A stretch of 64,000 nt of DNA from Bog-159 sp963709155 (lineage in GTDB: Bacteria; Acidobacteriota; Terriglobia; Bryobacterales; Bryobacteraceae). Made by a program: the position numbers and the translations under genes. Below are positions 1 to 8,819 of this stretch, piece by piece. Each line of letters begins with the position of its first letter. The first letter of the stretch is position 1. The DNA is taken from positions 682,001-746,000 of the forward strand of contig CAVPVD010000007.1 of assembly GCA_963709155.1 (NCBI GenBank). The letters are read 5' to 3'. The notes beneath the pieces were generated by a model. It was given only the letters and a program-made list of their open reading frames with translations. It searched no databases and was not told the DNA's origin.

Positions 1-524
1 ACGAACGCGAGGAGAGTTGGAAGCAGCGCCTGCAGCCTGAGCGCGCTGAGGCTCGATAGGCTGCGGTCAAAGCGCCAGCATGGCGGCTTTCAAGGCGAGA
101 CGCTGTCGGGTGGATGTGATCATGAATTCCTCTCTACCCGATAATTACGTGGGGATGAGGAAGAGGTTCACACCGCCACAAAGGAAATTTCAAGGGATCG
201 GACAAATTTAACTGGCATGATTTGCTGCGGAAGTGACTCGCCCGATGATGGCGGAGCGTCGATTGAGACGCAGTTGTGGAACTTTCACGAGGACGCCGAC
301 GACACTGTTCCGGTGTCCATATCGCGCGCGCGTATGGCGGCAAGACGGAAGGCCGGAGGACATCCCCTGTACACCGAGTACCTTGGCGTAGGCCGCGAAG
401 TGTATGAGTGGGCGTTCACCGAACCTGCGATGGCGAAGTGGGTATTCTCTCAACGCTGGGGCTGAATTCCGGCCGACAGCTATCTCTTTTGGAAATCGAT
501 TCTTTCACGACGCCAACCAAGGCT
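1..524. other. Left edge, no supported gene
   Basis: I find no convincing gene here. A 19-codon minus-strand frame starts at an ATG at 123 and could be the 5' end of a broken gene, since a neighbouring frame stays open to the window edge. A plus-strand frame at 217-465 (82 codons) has no recognisable domain, and the overlapping minus frame is equally open, so it is not called. Confidence 0.4.
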
Positions 525-1034
525 TTATGGAATTGCAATCAGTAGCCCACCGCTGACGCCAACAGATTGTTCGTGCCCTCGCCCAAAGTTATACTGATAG
601 CCCGGTTCGAGATACCAGCCGAATCTGTGCTTTCGGGACGGCCAGAACATGAAGTCCAGGACGGCTTCACCGGCGATAGCATTCGTAGTGATGCCCAGTT
701 CCCGTGCATGAACCCAGGCTGGCCCAACGCCAAACATGAACTCCACTGTCTTGGAGAGGGACCACGGTTTCTTGAATAGAAGATCGGTATCCCATTCAGT
801 CGAGTGCCGAGTGAACGTCGTGGCGACACCAGCTTCAAGTTCCAGCCAGTCCGCTATCGGAGTCACTTCCGCCGCCACCGTGGGACCGATGGCGGACCCG
901 CCGTCTTTGAGATTCCACTCTGGAGCTACACCAACCTCGACGACCGCGACCGGCTCTTTTTCGATCTCCTGTGCAAGCGCGGCGCCAGAACAGAGGAACA
1001 AAGACGCTATCAGCACGGATCCTGTTGCGTTCAC
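525..1034 (-). CDS. Small exported protein, probable outer-membrane barrel
   Basis: The protein is 169 residues from a GTG start at 1034. I chose this start because it places a clear signal peptide first (hydrophobic SVLIASLFLCSGAALA, then AQ). An upstream frame extension to 1157 is arginine/lysine rich and overlaps the next gene, so it is rejected. The mature part alternates polar and hydrophobic residues, has many Gly, Trp and Tyr, and ends in a short hydrophobic strand (GLLIAIP), as small outer-membrane barrels do. No family is recognised. It lies 46 bases downstream of the small basic protein gene on the same strand and may be co-transcribed with it. Function unknown. Confidence 0.6.
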   Translation of the reverse strand: MNATGSVLIASLFLCSGAALAQEIEKEPVAVVEVGVAPEWNLKDGGSAIGPTVAAEVTPIADWLELEAGVATTFTRHSTEWDTDLLFKKPWSLSKTVEFMFGVGPAWVHARELGITTNAIAGEAVLDFMFWPSRKHRFGWYLEPGYQYNFGRGHEQSVGVSGGLLIAIP

Positions 1035-1080
1035 GATGTCCTTACCCTGACGATCGGGAGCCTTCTTGAGTTTTGCGGGT

Positions 1081-1452
1081 TTACGCTTTCGCCGCCGCCC
1101 GCTTTCGTGCCCACATCTTCTTGGTAGCGGCGACGATTGCGGCCCGGCCAGCGGCACTGAGTTTCCGCTTTGGCTTCGGTGCTGCTACCGCGGCTGGCTT
1201 TGCCGGTTGAGCCCCGCCCTTTAACTTCGCCCATCTGAGACGTTGGGCCTCGGCCATTTTCCGCCTGGATGCGGCGGAGAACTTCTTGCGCTTCCCGGTG
1301 GGCGCTTCTAGTGTCGCAGCGGTTTGTTCGGCGGCGCGGCCATTGAGCATCGCTCGCAGTTCAGCGATCTGTCCGTCGATGCTTGTCTTTTGTGCTTCGA
1401 AGCCAGCGATGGCCGCTTCGATTATTGTCTTCGTGAGTTTACTCGTTGGCAT
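1081..1452 (-). CDS. Small basic protein with two R/K-x-WA motifs, probably DNA binding
   Basis: The protein is 123 residues from the ATG at 1452 (MPTSKLTK); an 8-codon upstream extension is less likely. Residues 1-45 form a predicted coiled helix (IIEAAIAGFEAQKTSIDGQIAELRAML in two halves). The rest is Ala/Lys/Arg rich and carries two similar motifs, SAASRRKMAEAQRLRWAK and SAAGRAAIVAATKKMWARK. Proteins with a coiled N-terminus and such basic repeats are common in Acidobacteria and are thought to bind DNA in a histone-like way. That role is inference from composition. A related small frame lies at 1670-1777 and an AT-hook protein at 5141. Confidence 0.6.
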   Translation of the reverse strand: MPTSKLTKTIIEAAIAGFEAQKTSIDGQIAELRAMLNGRAAEQTAATLEAPTGKRKKFSAASRRKMAEAQRLRWAKLKGGAQPAKPAAVAAPKPKRKLSAAGRAAIVAATKKMWARKRAAAKA

Positions 1453-1669
1453 AGCAATAGTTCCTTTTCCCCTCAACTATCTTGTCACATTGAAGCGTCA
1501 CAGGATTAAAGCTAGGTCGAGGATCGAGAACCGGTGCATTATTTTATGAGCCGAAACCTCCCGATTTCGCTGCTGACACACTTTGCGGAATACGCGTGCC
1601 GGAATCGCTTTGTGGTGACCCGCGGCACGCTACGTGCGATGTATGCCGCATGCCTTCGGTCGTGGTACG

Positions 1670-1777
1670 GTGAGTCCAGAACCTAAAGCGATGACGGCAA
1701 AGGAGCGCGAGGTTGTTGGCGAAAGGATGAGGCGATATTGGGCGAGGCGACGCACTTACCCGCGCCACAGCCACTAG
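1670..1777 (+). pseudogene. C-terminal remnant of a basic RRYWA-type protein
   Basis: A short plus-strand frame from a GTG at 1670 (or the ATG at 1691) reads MTAKEREVVGERMRRYWARR and stops at 1777. The motif resembles the RKMAEAQRLRWA repeat of the neighbouring basic protein. It is best read as the tail of a second such gene whose front is lost. Low certainty because of its length. Confidence 0.3.
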
Positions 1778-1839
1778 AGCGGTTACGCCTTTCCGTCTCA
1801 GGTTATCCCGGGGGCATTTAAAATACAGGGCTGCCCCTG

Positions 1840-2977
1840 TCAGTTCTTCGGCCCGCCGATCGGGTATCCCTGCCACAGATATTCCAGTGCCTCGGGCAGG
1901 GTTTGTTGTTTTACGGCGCGGTCGGTGTGCCCCGCGTTGCGCGCAAATACAAACTGATAATGATAGCCCTTGGCGGCCAGCACCTTCGCCATGTTCTCGT
2001 TCGCGACCACCCAGTCGTGCATGTTGTCTCGCATGGAGTTCGGATTGAAAAGGTCCCGGTCGCCGACTTCCATCCAGATCCGCAGCGGCTTGGCCGGGCT
2101 GTTGGGAATGAGGTGCTCATGAAACTCCCATGCGCCGCCCGGAGTCTGGGGGTTCGAGGGCCACTGTTGGTTGACATAAGTGCCCGAATAGGTGAGCACG
2201 CGGTGGTAAAGCTCCGGGTGGTACCAAGCCATGATTAAGGCGCATGAGCCGCCCGAGCTGCCTCCCATGGTGGCTCGTCCCTCGGGATCCTTGGTCAGTT
2301 TCACGTGCGCTTGTTTCTCCACCAGGGGCAGCACTTCTTTCTCCACAAACTCGGCGTACAGGCCCGACATGGTGTCGTATTCCAAGCCGCGTTCGCTTCC
2401 CTGGGCATCTCCGCTGCCGTTGCTGATGGAGATGGCAATCATCACCGGCACGCGATGCCCGGCAATCAGATTATCCAGGGCCGTGAACAACGCCCGGTCA
2501 GGGCCGTCCGCCCCGACGATGAAGGGAGCCGCCGTACCGGAGACGTATTGTTTTGGGACATAGACAGCTATGCGGCGGGTGTAGGGAGCCGTATGGCTGG
2601 TCGTAACGATCAGTTTGGCGGGGTTGGTGGGATCCGGCTTGCCGAAGGTGTCGGGATCGCGCGCGATGCCGGGATAGATCTTGCTGCCGGCGGATTCCAT
2701 GGAGAAGGTAATCACGGTTCCCTGCGGCACGTTTTCATGCGCGGTCATCTCGGGTGCCGGGTTGTGCGTGGGCCCCAGTATGAAGTTTCCGTCGGCATTT
2801 GCCGGGGCGTTGGCGCCGTCAGGCAGTTCTTTTGCCTTGGACGTATCCAGGCGTGTCGGGATCCCGCGTCGGCGGCGTGGGCCGGGCCGGGCGCGGAGCT
2901 GGGGTCGAGGTTTGAGCCACGGCTGGATCGAATCCAGCCATAAAGGCAACGCAGGCAAGGCAAACAAGGCGGAACAT
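1840..2977 (-). pseudogene. Enterochelin-esterase-like hydrolase, split by a frameshift
   Basis: This encodes an exported alpha/beta-hydrolase of the enterochelin esterase/acetyl-esterase type. Its true start appears to be the ATG at 2977 (MFRLVCLACVAFMAGFDPAVA, a signal peptide). That frame ends in a TGA near 2819 just after ..DPDTPGYVQGK. The main body (ELPDGANAPANADGNF onward, to 1840) lies in another frame. The switch maps to an AAAA run near 2836-2839, where removing one A restores VQGKELPDGAN. The body has the nucleophile motif GGSSGGS, a plausible Asp (GDRDLF) and His (NAGHTDRA). The upstream part of the body frame (MFALPALPLWLDS..) is an artefact of the shift. This is either a one-base mutation or a sequence error. 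Confidence 0.75.
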
Positions 2978-3054
2978 AGTCGGTAGAAAATACAAGTGTA
3001 GCGAAGAAGACGATGAAAGGGTGGAAGCTAGACCGAACCAGGCACGGCCATGGC

Positions 3055-3414
3055 TCAGTTTCCGGCCATCGGACTCCATGTCCGGTAGCGGTGAAGCACC
3101 CAGTCCAGAATATACAAAAGAGCCGGAACAGCCATGGCAATGATTACGCCGTGATTGTTCACTCGGATGAGCAATGCAAAGCCGATCAGCGATACCAAAG
3201 ACACGATTGCTCCCGTCAACTCCCAACGCCAAGGCACGAGCATTCCGGCGCACGTCGCAGTCAACAGGGCGATGCCAGTCCCTTCAACGAAAGTAGGTGA
3301 AGGGCCGGAATAAGGCGTTGTGAACTCGCCGATTGCGAAAAATATGTACAACCCGGCGATCAGCGTACCCGACACCCGAGCCAGCCAGCGAACCGCCGAA
3401 GGCAAAACGGACAT
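3055..3414 (-). CDS. Small four-helix membrane protein
   Basis: The protein is 119 residues from the ATG at 3414, preceded by a good ribosome-binding site (GAGGAGA about 6 bases upstream). It has four hydrophobic stretches (LIAGLYIFFAIGEF, GIALLTATCAGMLV, LTGAIVSLVSLIGFALLI, VIIAMAVPALLYILDWVL) and short loops, so it should sit in the inner membrane. It resembles small acidobacterial membrane proteins with no assigned role. It is on the same strand as the flanking esterase-like and 317-residue genes but separated from both by non-coding DNA. Confidence 0.65.
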   Translation of the reverse strand: MSVLPSAVRWLARVSGTLIAGLYIFFAIGEFTTPYSGPSPTFVEGTGIALLTATCAGMLVPWRWELTGAIVSLVSLIGFALLIRVNNHGVIIAMAVPALLYILDWVLHRYRTWSPMAGN

Positions 3415-3487
3415 ATGGGTCTCCTCTGATGATATTAGTCCCTTTCTCAAATGCACGCAGAATAGCCTTGGTGGGTCAAGAATGCCG

Positions 3488-4441
3488 CTAGCGGCTCACC
3501 GGCTGCAACCTATCGAACCCGGGGCCGGGAACCATCGCGGACTCCTTGACCACCCCGCGGGCATCCATCCATTGCGTGCCCCCATGGCCCATCGGCACCA
3601 CATAAGTCTGGCCGGTCTGCGTATCGCGCGTATACTGCTGGCCCAGGAGGACATCGTTGAAATTATCGGATTGCCGCGCCATCTCGCGCATGGTCTGCTG
3701 CGAGCGCCTGATTTGCGCGTCCGAGATCTGCTTCGCGATGGCCGCGGCATTCAGGACACCCTGGGTAGCCTGGGCAATCAACTGGTGCTGTGTCCGCATC
3801 CATTCCGGGTTCAGGGTGAGCGATTGGTAAGCGTGTTTCAGCATGGCCCCCGCCGCCGGCCCTTGCGCCGCGGGCGCAATCACACTACCCAGGACGACTA
3901 CGTACCAGTGACCTGCCGAGCCAAACGTGGGCTCCACGACCAGAGTCTCCGCATAAGCGTAGGCGCCCATTGGCTGACCGTTCAACGTGCAGGAGAAGCC
4001 CGCAAAACCGGCCGTGATTTCGGTTCCGCGCGCGCCCCTGCCGAGCGTCGGCTCCGTCTGGCCGGTCCTGGTCGTTTGCACGTTCTGACAGAGACTGCTG
4101 AAGCGCGCCTGGCCGTACTTGGCTGCGAACACGTCTCCCGTGGCGTACGGCGCGACCATCGGGCCTATGGAGTGCGAGGCCTGGAGTTGCGCATTCGGCA
4201 GGTCGTAAGAGGGAATCGTGGCGTCCCCTATCCGGATATTGGTCTTGCCGTCCGGAGAAGTCATATCGACGAATGGGCGTGCATCGACCATGTTGAAGCG
4301 GAACATGCCGCCAATGGCCTTCCAGCCCTTTGGGGCTTCGATCGAGAACGCCTTCTCGTGCCCATCGACTAGGGTCACCCAGCCCGGCTGCGTTTTTTCC
4401 AGCAACGGGATGGAACTCCAAAGCAAAGCGAAATGTTTCAC
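3488..4441 (-). CDS. Conserved hypothetical protein, 317 residues
   Basis: This starts at a GTG (4441) with a strong ribosome-binding site, GGAGGG, about 6 bases upstream. There is no clear signal peptide, only a short hydrophobic start (ALLWSSIPLL). The first half reads like a beta-sheet lipoprotein-type domain (WVTLVDGHEKAFSIEAPKGW, similar to the PsbP/LpqN-like fold in layout). The second half (from about residue 215) is helical, with runs of Gln and Ala around ATQGVLNAAAIAKQISDAQI. The C-terminus has a repeated TGQ/HGGTQW pattern. No function is assigned. It lies 89 bases downstream of the small exported protein gene and may form a unit with it. Confidence 0.6.
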   Translation of the reverse strand: MKHFALLWSSIPLLEKTQPGWVTLVDGHEKAFSIEAPKGWKAIGGMFRFNMVDARPFVDMTSPDGKTNIRIGDATIPSYDLPNAQLQASHSIGPMVAPYATGDVFAAKYGQARFSSLCQNVQTTRTGQTEPTLGRGARGTEITAGFAGFSCTLNGQPMGAYAYAETLVVEPTFGSAGHWYVVVLGSVIAPAAQGPAAGAMLKHAYQSLTLNPEWMRTQHQLIAQATQGVLNAAAIAKQISDAQIRRSQQTMREMARQSDNFNDVLLGQQYTRDTQTGQTYVVPMGHGGTQWMDARGVVKESAMVPGPGFDRLQPVSR

Positions 4442-4530
4442 GGCTACCCTCCATCCATACTGCGTGATGCCGGGCTAAAACCCCTCGGCGAAATGCATCC
4501 GCGGCACGGCCACCCGGCGGCGCCTTTGTC

Positions 4531-5019
4531 CTACCTGGGCTGGGAGGTCCCGAATTTGGCTTTCGCCACCAGATACTTCCCTTCGTCGGGATCGAGTTGT
4601 TCCAGGGCGTACGTACCGCCCCGGCCTCCATCGCCAATTGGAATCGGCCGGAAATAGTACGACGTATCAGCCTTGGCTTCGAGCGAATGCAGCGCCAGGA
4701 AGGTCGCTGTTCCGAACGAGGCAAAGGCGCACAGGTGGTGCTCGCCGGGGCCGACTTCGACGAAGAAGTACGTGCCCCGGTCGTTGGCGCCGGCCCATTT
4801 TCCGTCCAACCCGATTTCGTCGTGCATCTCCTGGCTAACTATGTAGACCAGGGCTTTCCCACCCGGCGGCGCGGGGTTGGGATGCTGCGAGTGATCGACC
4901 TTCACTTCGAGCTTTACGTCTCTTGAACCACAAGCGGCGGTTTCAGCGCGGGATGCGGCGATCTTATCTTGTGCGAACGCACAACACGATGCGAATAGGA
5001 AGACGGCAGCAAATTTCAC
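4531..5019 (-). CDS. Exported DUF2846-like protein
   Basis: The protein is 162 residues from a GTG at 5019, preferred over the ATG at 5046 because GGAGA lies five bases before it and the protein then opens with a signal peptide (FAAVFLFASCCAFAQ). The mature part contains GKALVYIVSQ, GTYFFVEVGPGEHHLCAF and SYYFRPIPIGDG, a beta-rich layout like the DUF2846 family of small envelope proteins. An N-terminal Cys cluster makes lipid attachment possible but there is no clean lipobox. Role unknown. Confidence 0.55.
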   Translation of the reverse strand: MKFAAVFLFASCCAFAQDKIAASRAETAACGSRDVKLEVKVDHSQHPNPAPPGGKALVYIVSQEMHDEIGLDGKWAGANDRGTYFFVEVGPGEHHLCAFASFGTATFLALHSLEAKADTSYYFRPIPIGDGGRGGTYALEQLDPDEGKYLVAKAKFGTSQPR

Positions 5020-5140
5020 GATAGTCTCCGGCTTGTGGGACGCCATCGCGCCTGCCGGCGTTACGTGCAGATGCGCCGGTTGAGACTTCGGTCAATCCGA
5101 ATTACGCCCGGCCATCGTAAGATCGAATGGGGGGAACTGC

Positions 5141-5371
5141 ATGGACGTTGCGAAGATGCTTGCCGAGTTGCGCCGGGAACGCGAGCAAATTGAAGAGGCA
5201 ATCTGGAGTCTGGAGCGATTGGTAAGGGGCAGAGGGCGGGGCGTCGGCAGGCCGCCGGCGTGGATTACGGATGCGCCCGCGAGGAAACGCGGCCGCCCGC
5301 CTGGCAGCAAGACCAAGATCGGGAATTCGGACAGGACTCCAAAATCTGCGAGCTTGGAGGCGGTGCAGTAA
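5141..5371 (+). CDS. Small coiled-coil protein with AT-hook motif
   Basis: The protein is 76 residues from an ATG with a GGGGGAA ribosome-binding site. Residues 1-28 form a charged helix (MLAELRREREQIEEAIWSL). The rest contains GRGRGVGRPP and the classical AT-hook core KRGRPPGSK (about residues 48-56), which binds the minor groove of AT-rich DNA. A helix followed by AT-hooks is a frequent acidobacterial design. A nucleoid or regulatory role is inferred, not shown. It is transcribed away from the preceding minus-strand genes. Confidence 0.6.
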   Translation: MDVAKMLAELRREREQIEEAIWSLERLVRGRGRGVGRPPAWITDAPARKRGRPPGSKTKIGNSDRTPKSASLEAVQ

Positions 5372-6230
5372 CACTTGTTTGTTCTACTAATTCTAGTGGT
5401 GAGCGCGGTACGAATCGAACCAGATTTTGAACACAAGTCCCTGTATTGCTGGCAACCACGGCTCAACCTCCAGATCCATCTTGAGGTCGATGCGATCCTG
5501 CTGGAGTGTATGATTGAATCCGAAGAGATCAGAAGATGCATGTTCGCAAAGCCAGCGATGAAGTATGTCCGCTCCTGCGACTCTCGGAACATTCGTCGCA
5601 GCCGCCGTCCTGTTGGATGGATTGAATAGGGACAATGAGGACATCGGAGCAGAAGAGCGAATAAACGGCACCGCCCGTGAGAAGATCGGTAGCGCTGGTG
5701 GTTGGTTTGCGATTCTGTGCGGAGTTGGAGAGGATGGCGACTGGCCCGAAGAGAGCATTCGCGATTTGATAAGGCAAGATCTTTACACGATCAGACACCA
5801 GATCAAAGAAGAACAAGATTCGCCAGCGTCTCACTTCAGGCGCTGGCCGGCGGTTGCATCGTCAGTGGCTCAAGAAACGGTTTGGAGAGCCAAAACCCAA
5901 TCAATACCTTTTCCCTGGCCGCGGCATGGATTACCGGGCGCCGCGCCATCAGGGTAGATTCTTGACTTTGGATTCTCCGATTTTTTCCTCGCGGACATGC
6001 GAAAAGCGCTCTGTATCGTTGGGTTACCTTCCGAGTGTCCGATCCGGGCAGAACCGAGCCCACACTTCCAGGAACTGAGGCTAAGAAGGACGCGTGACGG
6101 CTGGCGGTACCGTGCAGAGATACAATCTGAGCAGAGATCCACAGAAGGTCGCGCGGATGCCTGCGCCAGTTATTTGGCAGAGGCTTTTTGCCGGATCGCA
6201 TGATTTGAATGGAATGCCTAAAGGAACGTT
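5372..6230. other. Decayed region; possible tyrosine-recombinase fragment
   Basis: No intact gene is supported. Plus-strand frames at 5565-5957 and minus-strand frames at 5393-5834 lack recognisable domains and overlap each other. Around 5854-5950 the plus strand reads RQWLKKRFGEPKPNQYLFPG, which resembles the segment before the catalytic region of some tyrosine recombinases; this is a weak match. The end (about 5915-5998) resembles blocks at 7131-7345 and 7517-7680. Confidence 0.3.
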
Positions 6231-7054
6231 ATGGACCTTAAGACTTTGCAGGACACGCCTCCATGGGACTGGCCAAGAGATGCCGGGAAGCAACTTCAGG
6301 AGATTCTGATTGACGATCGGGCCAATGAATCGGACCGGCTCATCGCCGTCGAGTTAGCCGGCGACTTCACCGTCATCAACGACGAGTTGGCCGATTCCTT
6401 AACCGCGATCGTACGCAACCCGGACGAGCCAGAGGGATTGCGCGCCAGGGCTGCAATTTCCCTCGGGCCAGTCCTCGAACAGGCGGATAAAGATGAATTC
6501 GAGGATCTGGAAGATGTGCCCATCACTAGGCACACGTTCACTAATATCCAGGACTTGCTCCAGAAGCTGTATTTCGACAATACCGTTCCCAAGGGGGTCC
6601 GGCGGCGGGTTTTGGAGGCATCGGTGCGCGCTCCCGAGAGCGGCACCAGAACGCGATCGGGGCCGGGTATTCCAGCGGCGACAGGGACTGGATGCTGACG
6701 GCTGTATTTTCGATGCGCTGGGTTCGCGGTTTTGACGATCAGATATTGGAGGCCTTGAAAAGCGCCGACCCTGAGATTCGATACGAGGCAATCCAAGCGG
6801 CCGGCAACTGGGGACTGGCCGCGGCTTGGAGTCAGATCGTCGCACTCGTCCAGGATGCCAGTGCCCCGAAGCCCTTGCGGCTTGCCGCCATCGGCGCTGT
6901 CGCCAATATCCGTCCAGCCGAGGCGCGGAGCATCCTGGCAGACCTGGCCGACTCTGACGACGAGGAAATCGCGGAGGCCGCCACCGAGGCCATTGGGATG
7001 GCTGCTTCAGACGAGGAGGACGAAGAAGACTTTGAAAGTGATTGGGTCAATTGA
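6231..7054 (+). pseudogene. HEAT-repeat protein interrupted by a two-base frameshift
   Basis: The gene starts at an ATG with AAAGGAA upstream and should give about 274 residues. The first 136 codons contain helical HEAT-like units (LADSLTAIVRNPDEPEGLRA, IQDLLQKLYFDNTVPKGVRR). The reading then continues in another frame from about 6640 (RHQNAIGAGYSSGDRDWML) with further repeats (ILEALKSADPEIRYEAIQAA, IVALVQDASAPKPLRLAAIG) and an acidic tail (DEEDEEDFESDW). At the junction the DNA reads CCCGAGAGCGG. Removing one AG joins the two parts without loss. HEAT proteins are usually protein-binding scaffolds; the partner is unknown. Confidence 0.75.
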
Positions 7055-7680
7055 GCGGTTGGTAGCCACCCCGGCTGGCTGTCAACGTGACGGTCCAATA
7101 CTCCGGCCAGGGGACATGAGAGGCCTGCTGGCCGTCGCCCTGGCCGCGGCATGGATTCCCGGCGCCGCGCCGCCGCAATAGATCTGACGAGCTCTCGCAC
7201 GCGGTCCTCGCGGGTTGCGGGAACACTTCGCCGGATGGAGGCCGACGGGAGTGGACTTGTGGAGGGTTTCGAAGCCGCAGGATCTGCTGCGAACGCGCCG
7301 GAGTTTTGGGCTTCGGATTCCCTAGTTTTTTTCCCCAGTGCGGCCCTAGTTCTGCCTCGGGCGAAGCTTGCGCATGGAGTAGCGCAAGAATCGTCTTCGC
7401 GGATGTGCTCCACGAATTCACGATAACCATATCTCTCGGAGGAATATGGCCACGCCGGTGCGCGTGCGGTGTCGCTACCACGTGTCCACGGTGCGGGCCG
7501 GCGCGATAGCCGTACTGCTAGCCGTCGCCCTGGCGGCGCTCCGCGAAGATTGAAAAGTTGCGGGTACCTCCAGCGGCTATCCATCGCGGTGCAATAGCCC
7601 GACGCACTCTCGCACGTGGTTCTCGCGTGGGGTAGATTTCTGATTTTGGATTCTCTAATTTTTCCCTAGCGGACCATTCA
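7055..7680. repeat. Non-coding region with two copies of a degenerate block
   Basis: No gene is supported. Two related blocks (about 7131-7345 and 7517-7680) each open with CTxGCCGTCGCCCTGGC, contain a CTCTCGCACGxGGT stretch, and end in a T-rich stretch like TTTTGGATTCTCTAATTTTT. A shorter relative ends at 5998. They look like decayed copies of one mobile or repeated sequence; the second adjoins the ISL3 relic. Confidence 0.4.
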
Positions 7681-8225
7681 GCAGATGATGGGAGCGTTTT
7701 GTCCTGAGCCGCAACCGCGCGAAAGAGCCGTCGACCCCAGAGGGGGACGTCGAATCCAGTGGTGAACCTCGGCCAAGTGCGTTTTCGCGGGCGTCCGGCC
7801 GTCCATGGCCATGCGGCGCGATTCTCCGGCGCGGATCTCATCGAGAGCCATGTTCATCTTCGCCACGATATGGAAACGATCGAGGATATGGAGGGCCTCG
7901 GAGCACTTTTCGCGAATGACCTTCAAATGGGCTCCCACATGTGGGAACAGACGAAGACGATCTTCGAGGCCACTTCGTCGCCGATCGTGTTGAAGAATCC
8001 CTGAAAGGATTCGATCGTTCTTTCATTTCCGACCCAAAGCAGGCGCGCAACGTCGAGGTCGATCTGATAAACCAGCGTCAGGTACTTGTGGCCTTTGGCG
8101 TACTGGATCTCGTTGACTCCGATGGCGTCGATCTGGCCGAGAGTGCGATGCGCCAGTCCAAAGGTGACGACATGCTCAACGGCGTCGAAAACCTTTTCCC
8201 ATGAGGTATGGAATGACAGAAACTC
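7681..8225 (-). pseudogene. ISL3-family transposase relic
   Basis: Read from 8225 downward, the minus strand gives HTSWEKVFDAVEHVVTFGL, GHKYLTLVYQID and ERTIESFQGFFNTIGDEV, then (after a one-base shift near 7932) LKVIREKCSEALHILDRFHI and MNMALDEIRAGESRRMA. This is the central part of ISL3-type DDE transposases. The usual GVDEI reads GVNEI and the usual CSDMW reads CSHMW, so two positions expected to be catalytic Asp are gone. Both ends are missing. It is a dead fragment. No terminal inverted repeats were identified. Confidence 0.7.
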
Positions 8226-8309
8226 TTAGTGATACCTGGCCACCTTAATATGGCATTTGTTGTCAATTTATGCCATGTCAGATTGTGGGTTTCGCACGCG
8301 CGAAAGGGC

Positions 8310-8338
8310 TTGACAACCAATAACCATTTGGTTATTAT
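8310..8338 (+). promoter_or_regulatory. Consensus-like sigma-70 promoter with embedded palindrome
   Basis: TTGACA (8310-8315) and TATTAT (8333-8338) are separated by exactly 17 bases. The spacer and -10 contain AATAACC-ATTT-GGTTATT (8319-8336), seven-base arms around four bases. This layout suits a dimeric repressor that blocks polymerase. It probably drives the glyoxalase-fold gene at 8415 and perhaps the arsR operon behind it. Confidence 0.65.
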
Positions 8339-8344
8339 TTAATC

Positions 8345-8414
8345 ATGCAAGCCGTAGCGGACGTTTTCAGGCCGCCGGCTGGCAACTTACAACGCAGAGG
8401 AGAAAGGATAAGCC
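8345..8414 (+). pseudogene. 5' stub of an arsR-like gene fused upstream of the VOC gene
   Basis: From the ATG at 8345 the DNA (ATGCAAGCCGTAGCGGAC, TTTTCAGG) closely matches the first codons of the intact arsR at 8900 (ATGCAAGGCGTAGCGGAC, TTTTCAGG), then diverges within about 35 bases. It looks like a leftover start of an arsR copy whose promoter has been kept by the next gene. Confidence 0.5.
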
Positions 8415-8810
8415 ATGCGAATCAAACTGACGAGCGTCTTCGTGGACGACCAAGACAAGGCCCTGAAGTTCTATACCGAGGTGCTGGGCTTCGTTAAGAA
8501 GCACGAGTTTCCGGCCGGGAAGTTCAAGTGGCTCACGGTGGTGTCGCCCGAAGATCCAGAGGGGATACAACTGGTGCTGGAGCCCAACAACGCTTACAAC
8601 CCGGCCGCGAAGGCGTATCAACAGGAGGTTGTCCGGCACGGGATAGCGGCGGCCAATTTTTTTGTTGGGGACGTCCAGAAGGAGTACGAGAGGCTGAAGG
8701 AGCAGGGCGTCAAGTTCAGCAAGGAGCCCACCAAGACTACGGGATCGACGATCGCGGTGTTCGACGACACTTGCGGGAATTTGATTCAGATTACTCATCT
8801 GGATTGGTAA
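8415..8810 (+). CDS. VOC-family (glyoxalase/bleomycin-resistance fold) protein
   Basis: The protein is 131 residues from an ATG preceded by GAGGAGAAAGG. It has the two-module VOC layout: VFVDDQDKALKFYTEVLGF at the start, then GIAAANFFVGDVQKEYERLK, and an ending TIAVFDDTCGNLIQITHL. His/Glu metal ligands are not all obvious, so the substrate cannot be named. Family members isomerise, cleave or bind small molecules, often toxic ones. It lies just behind a palindrome-bearing promoter and ahead of arsR, so repression by the ArsR protein is a reasonable inference. Confidence 0.8.
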   Translation: MRIKLTSVFVDDQDKALKFYTEVLGFVKKHEFPAGKFKWLTVVSPEDPEGIQLVLEPNNAYNPAAKAYQQEVVRHGIAAANFFVGDVQKEYERLKEQGVKFSKEPTKTTGSTIAVFDDTCGNLIQITHLDW

Positions 8811-8819
8811 CACCCCGAA

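Noticed and set aside
2830..2845. Programmed frameshift in the esterase gene
   Set aside because: A four-A run without a stimulating structure or internal ribosome-binding site that I can see is weak evidence; mutation or sequence error is simpler.
3320..4372. 350-codon plus-strand frame opposite the 317-residue hypothetical gene
   Set aside because: The minus-strand gene has a ribosome-binding site and balanced composition; the plus frame is Arg/His-rich.
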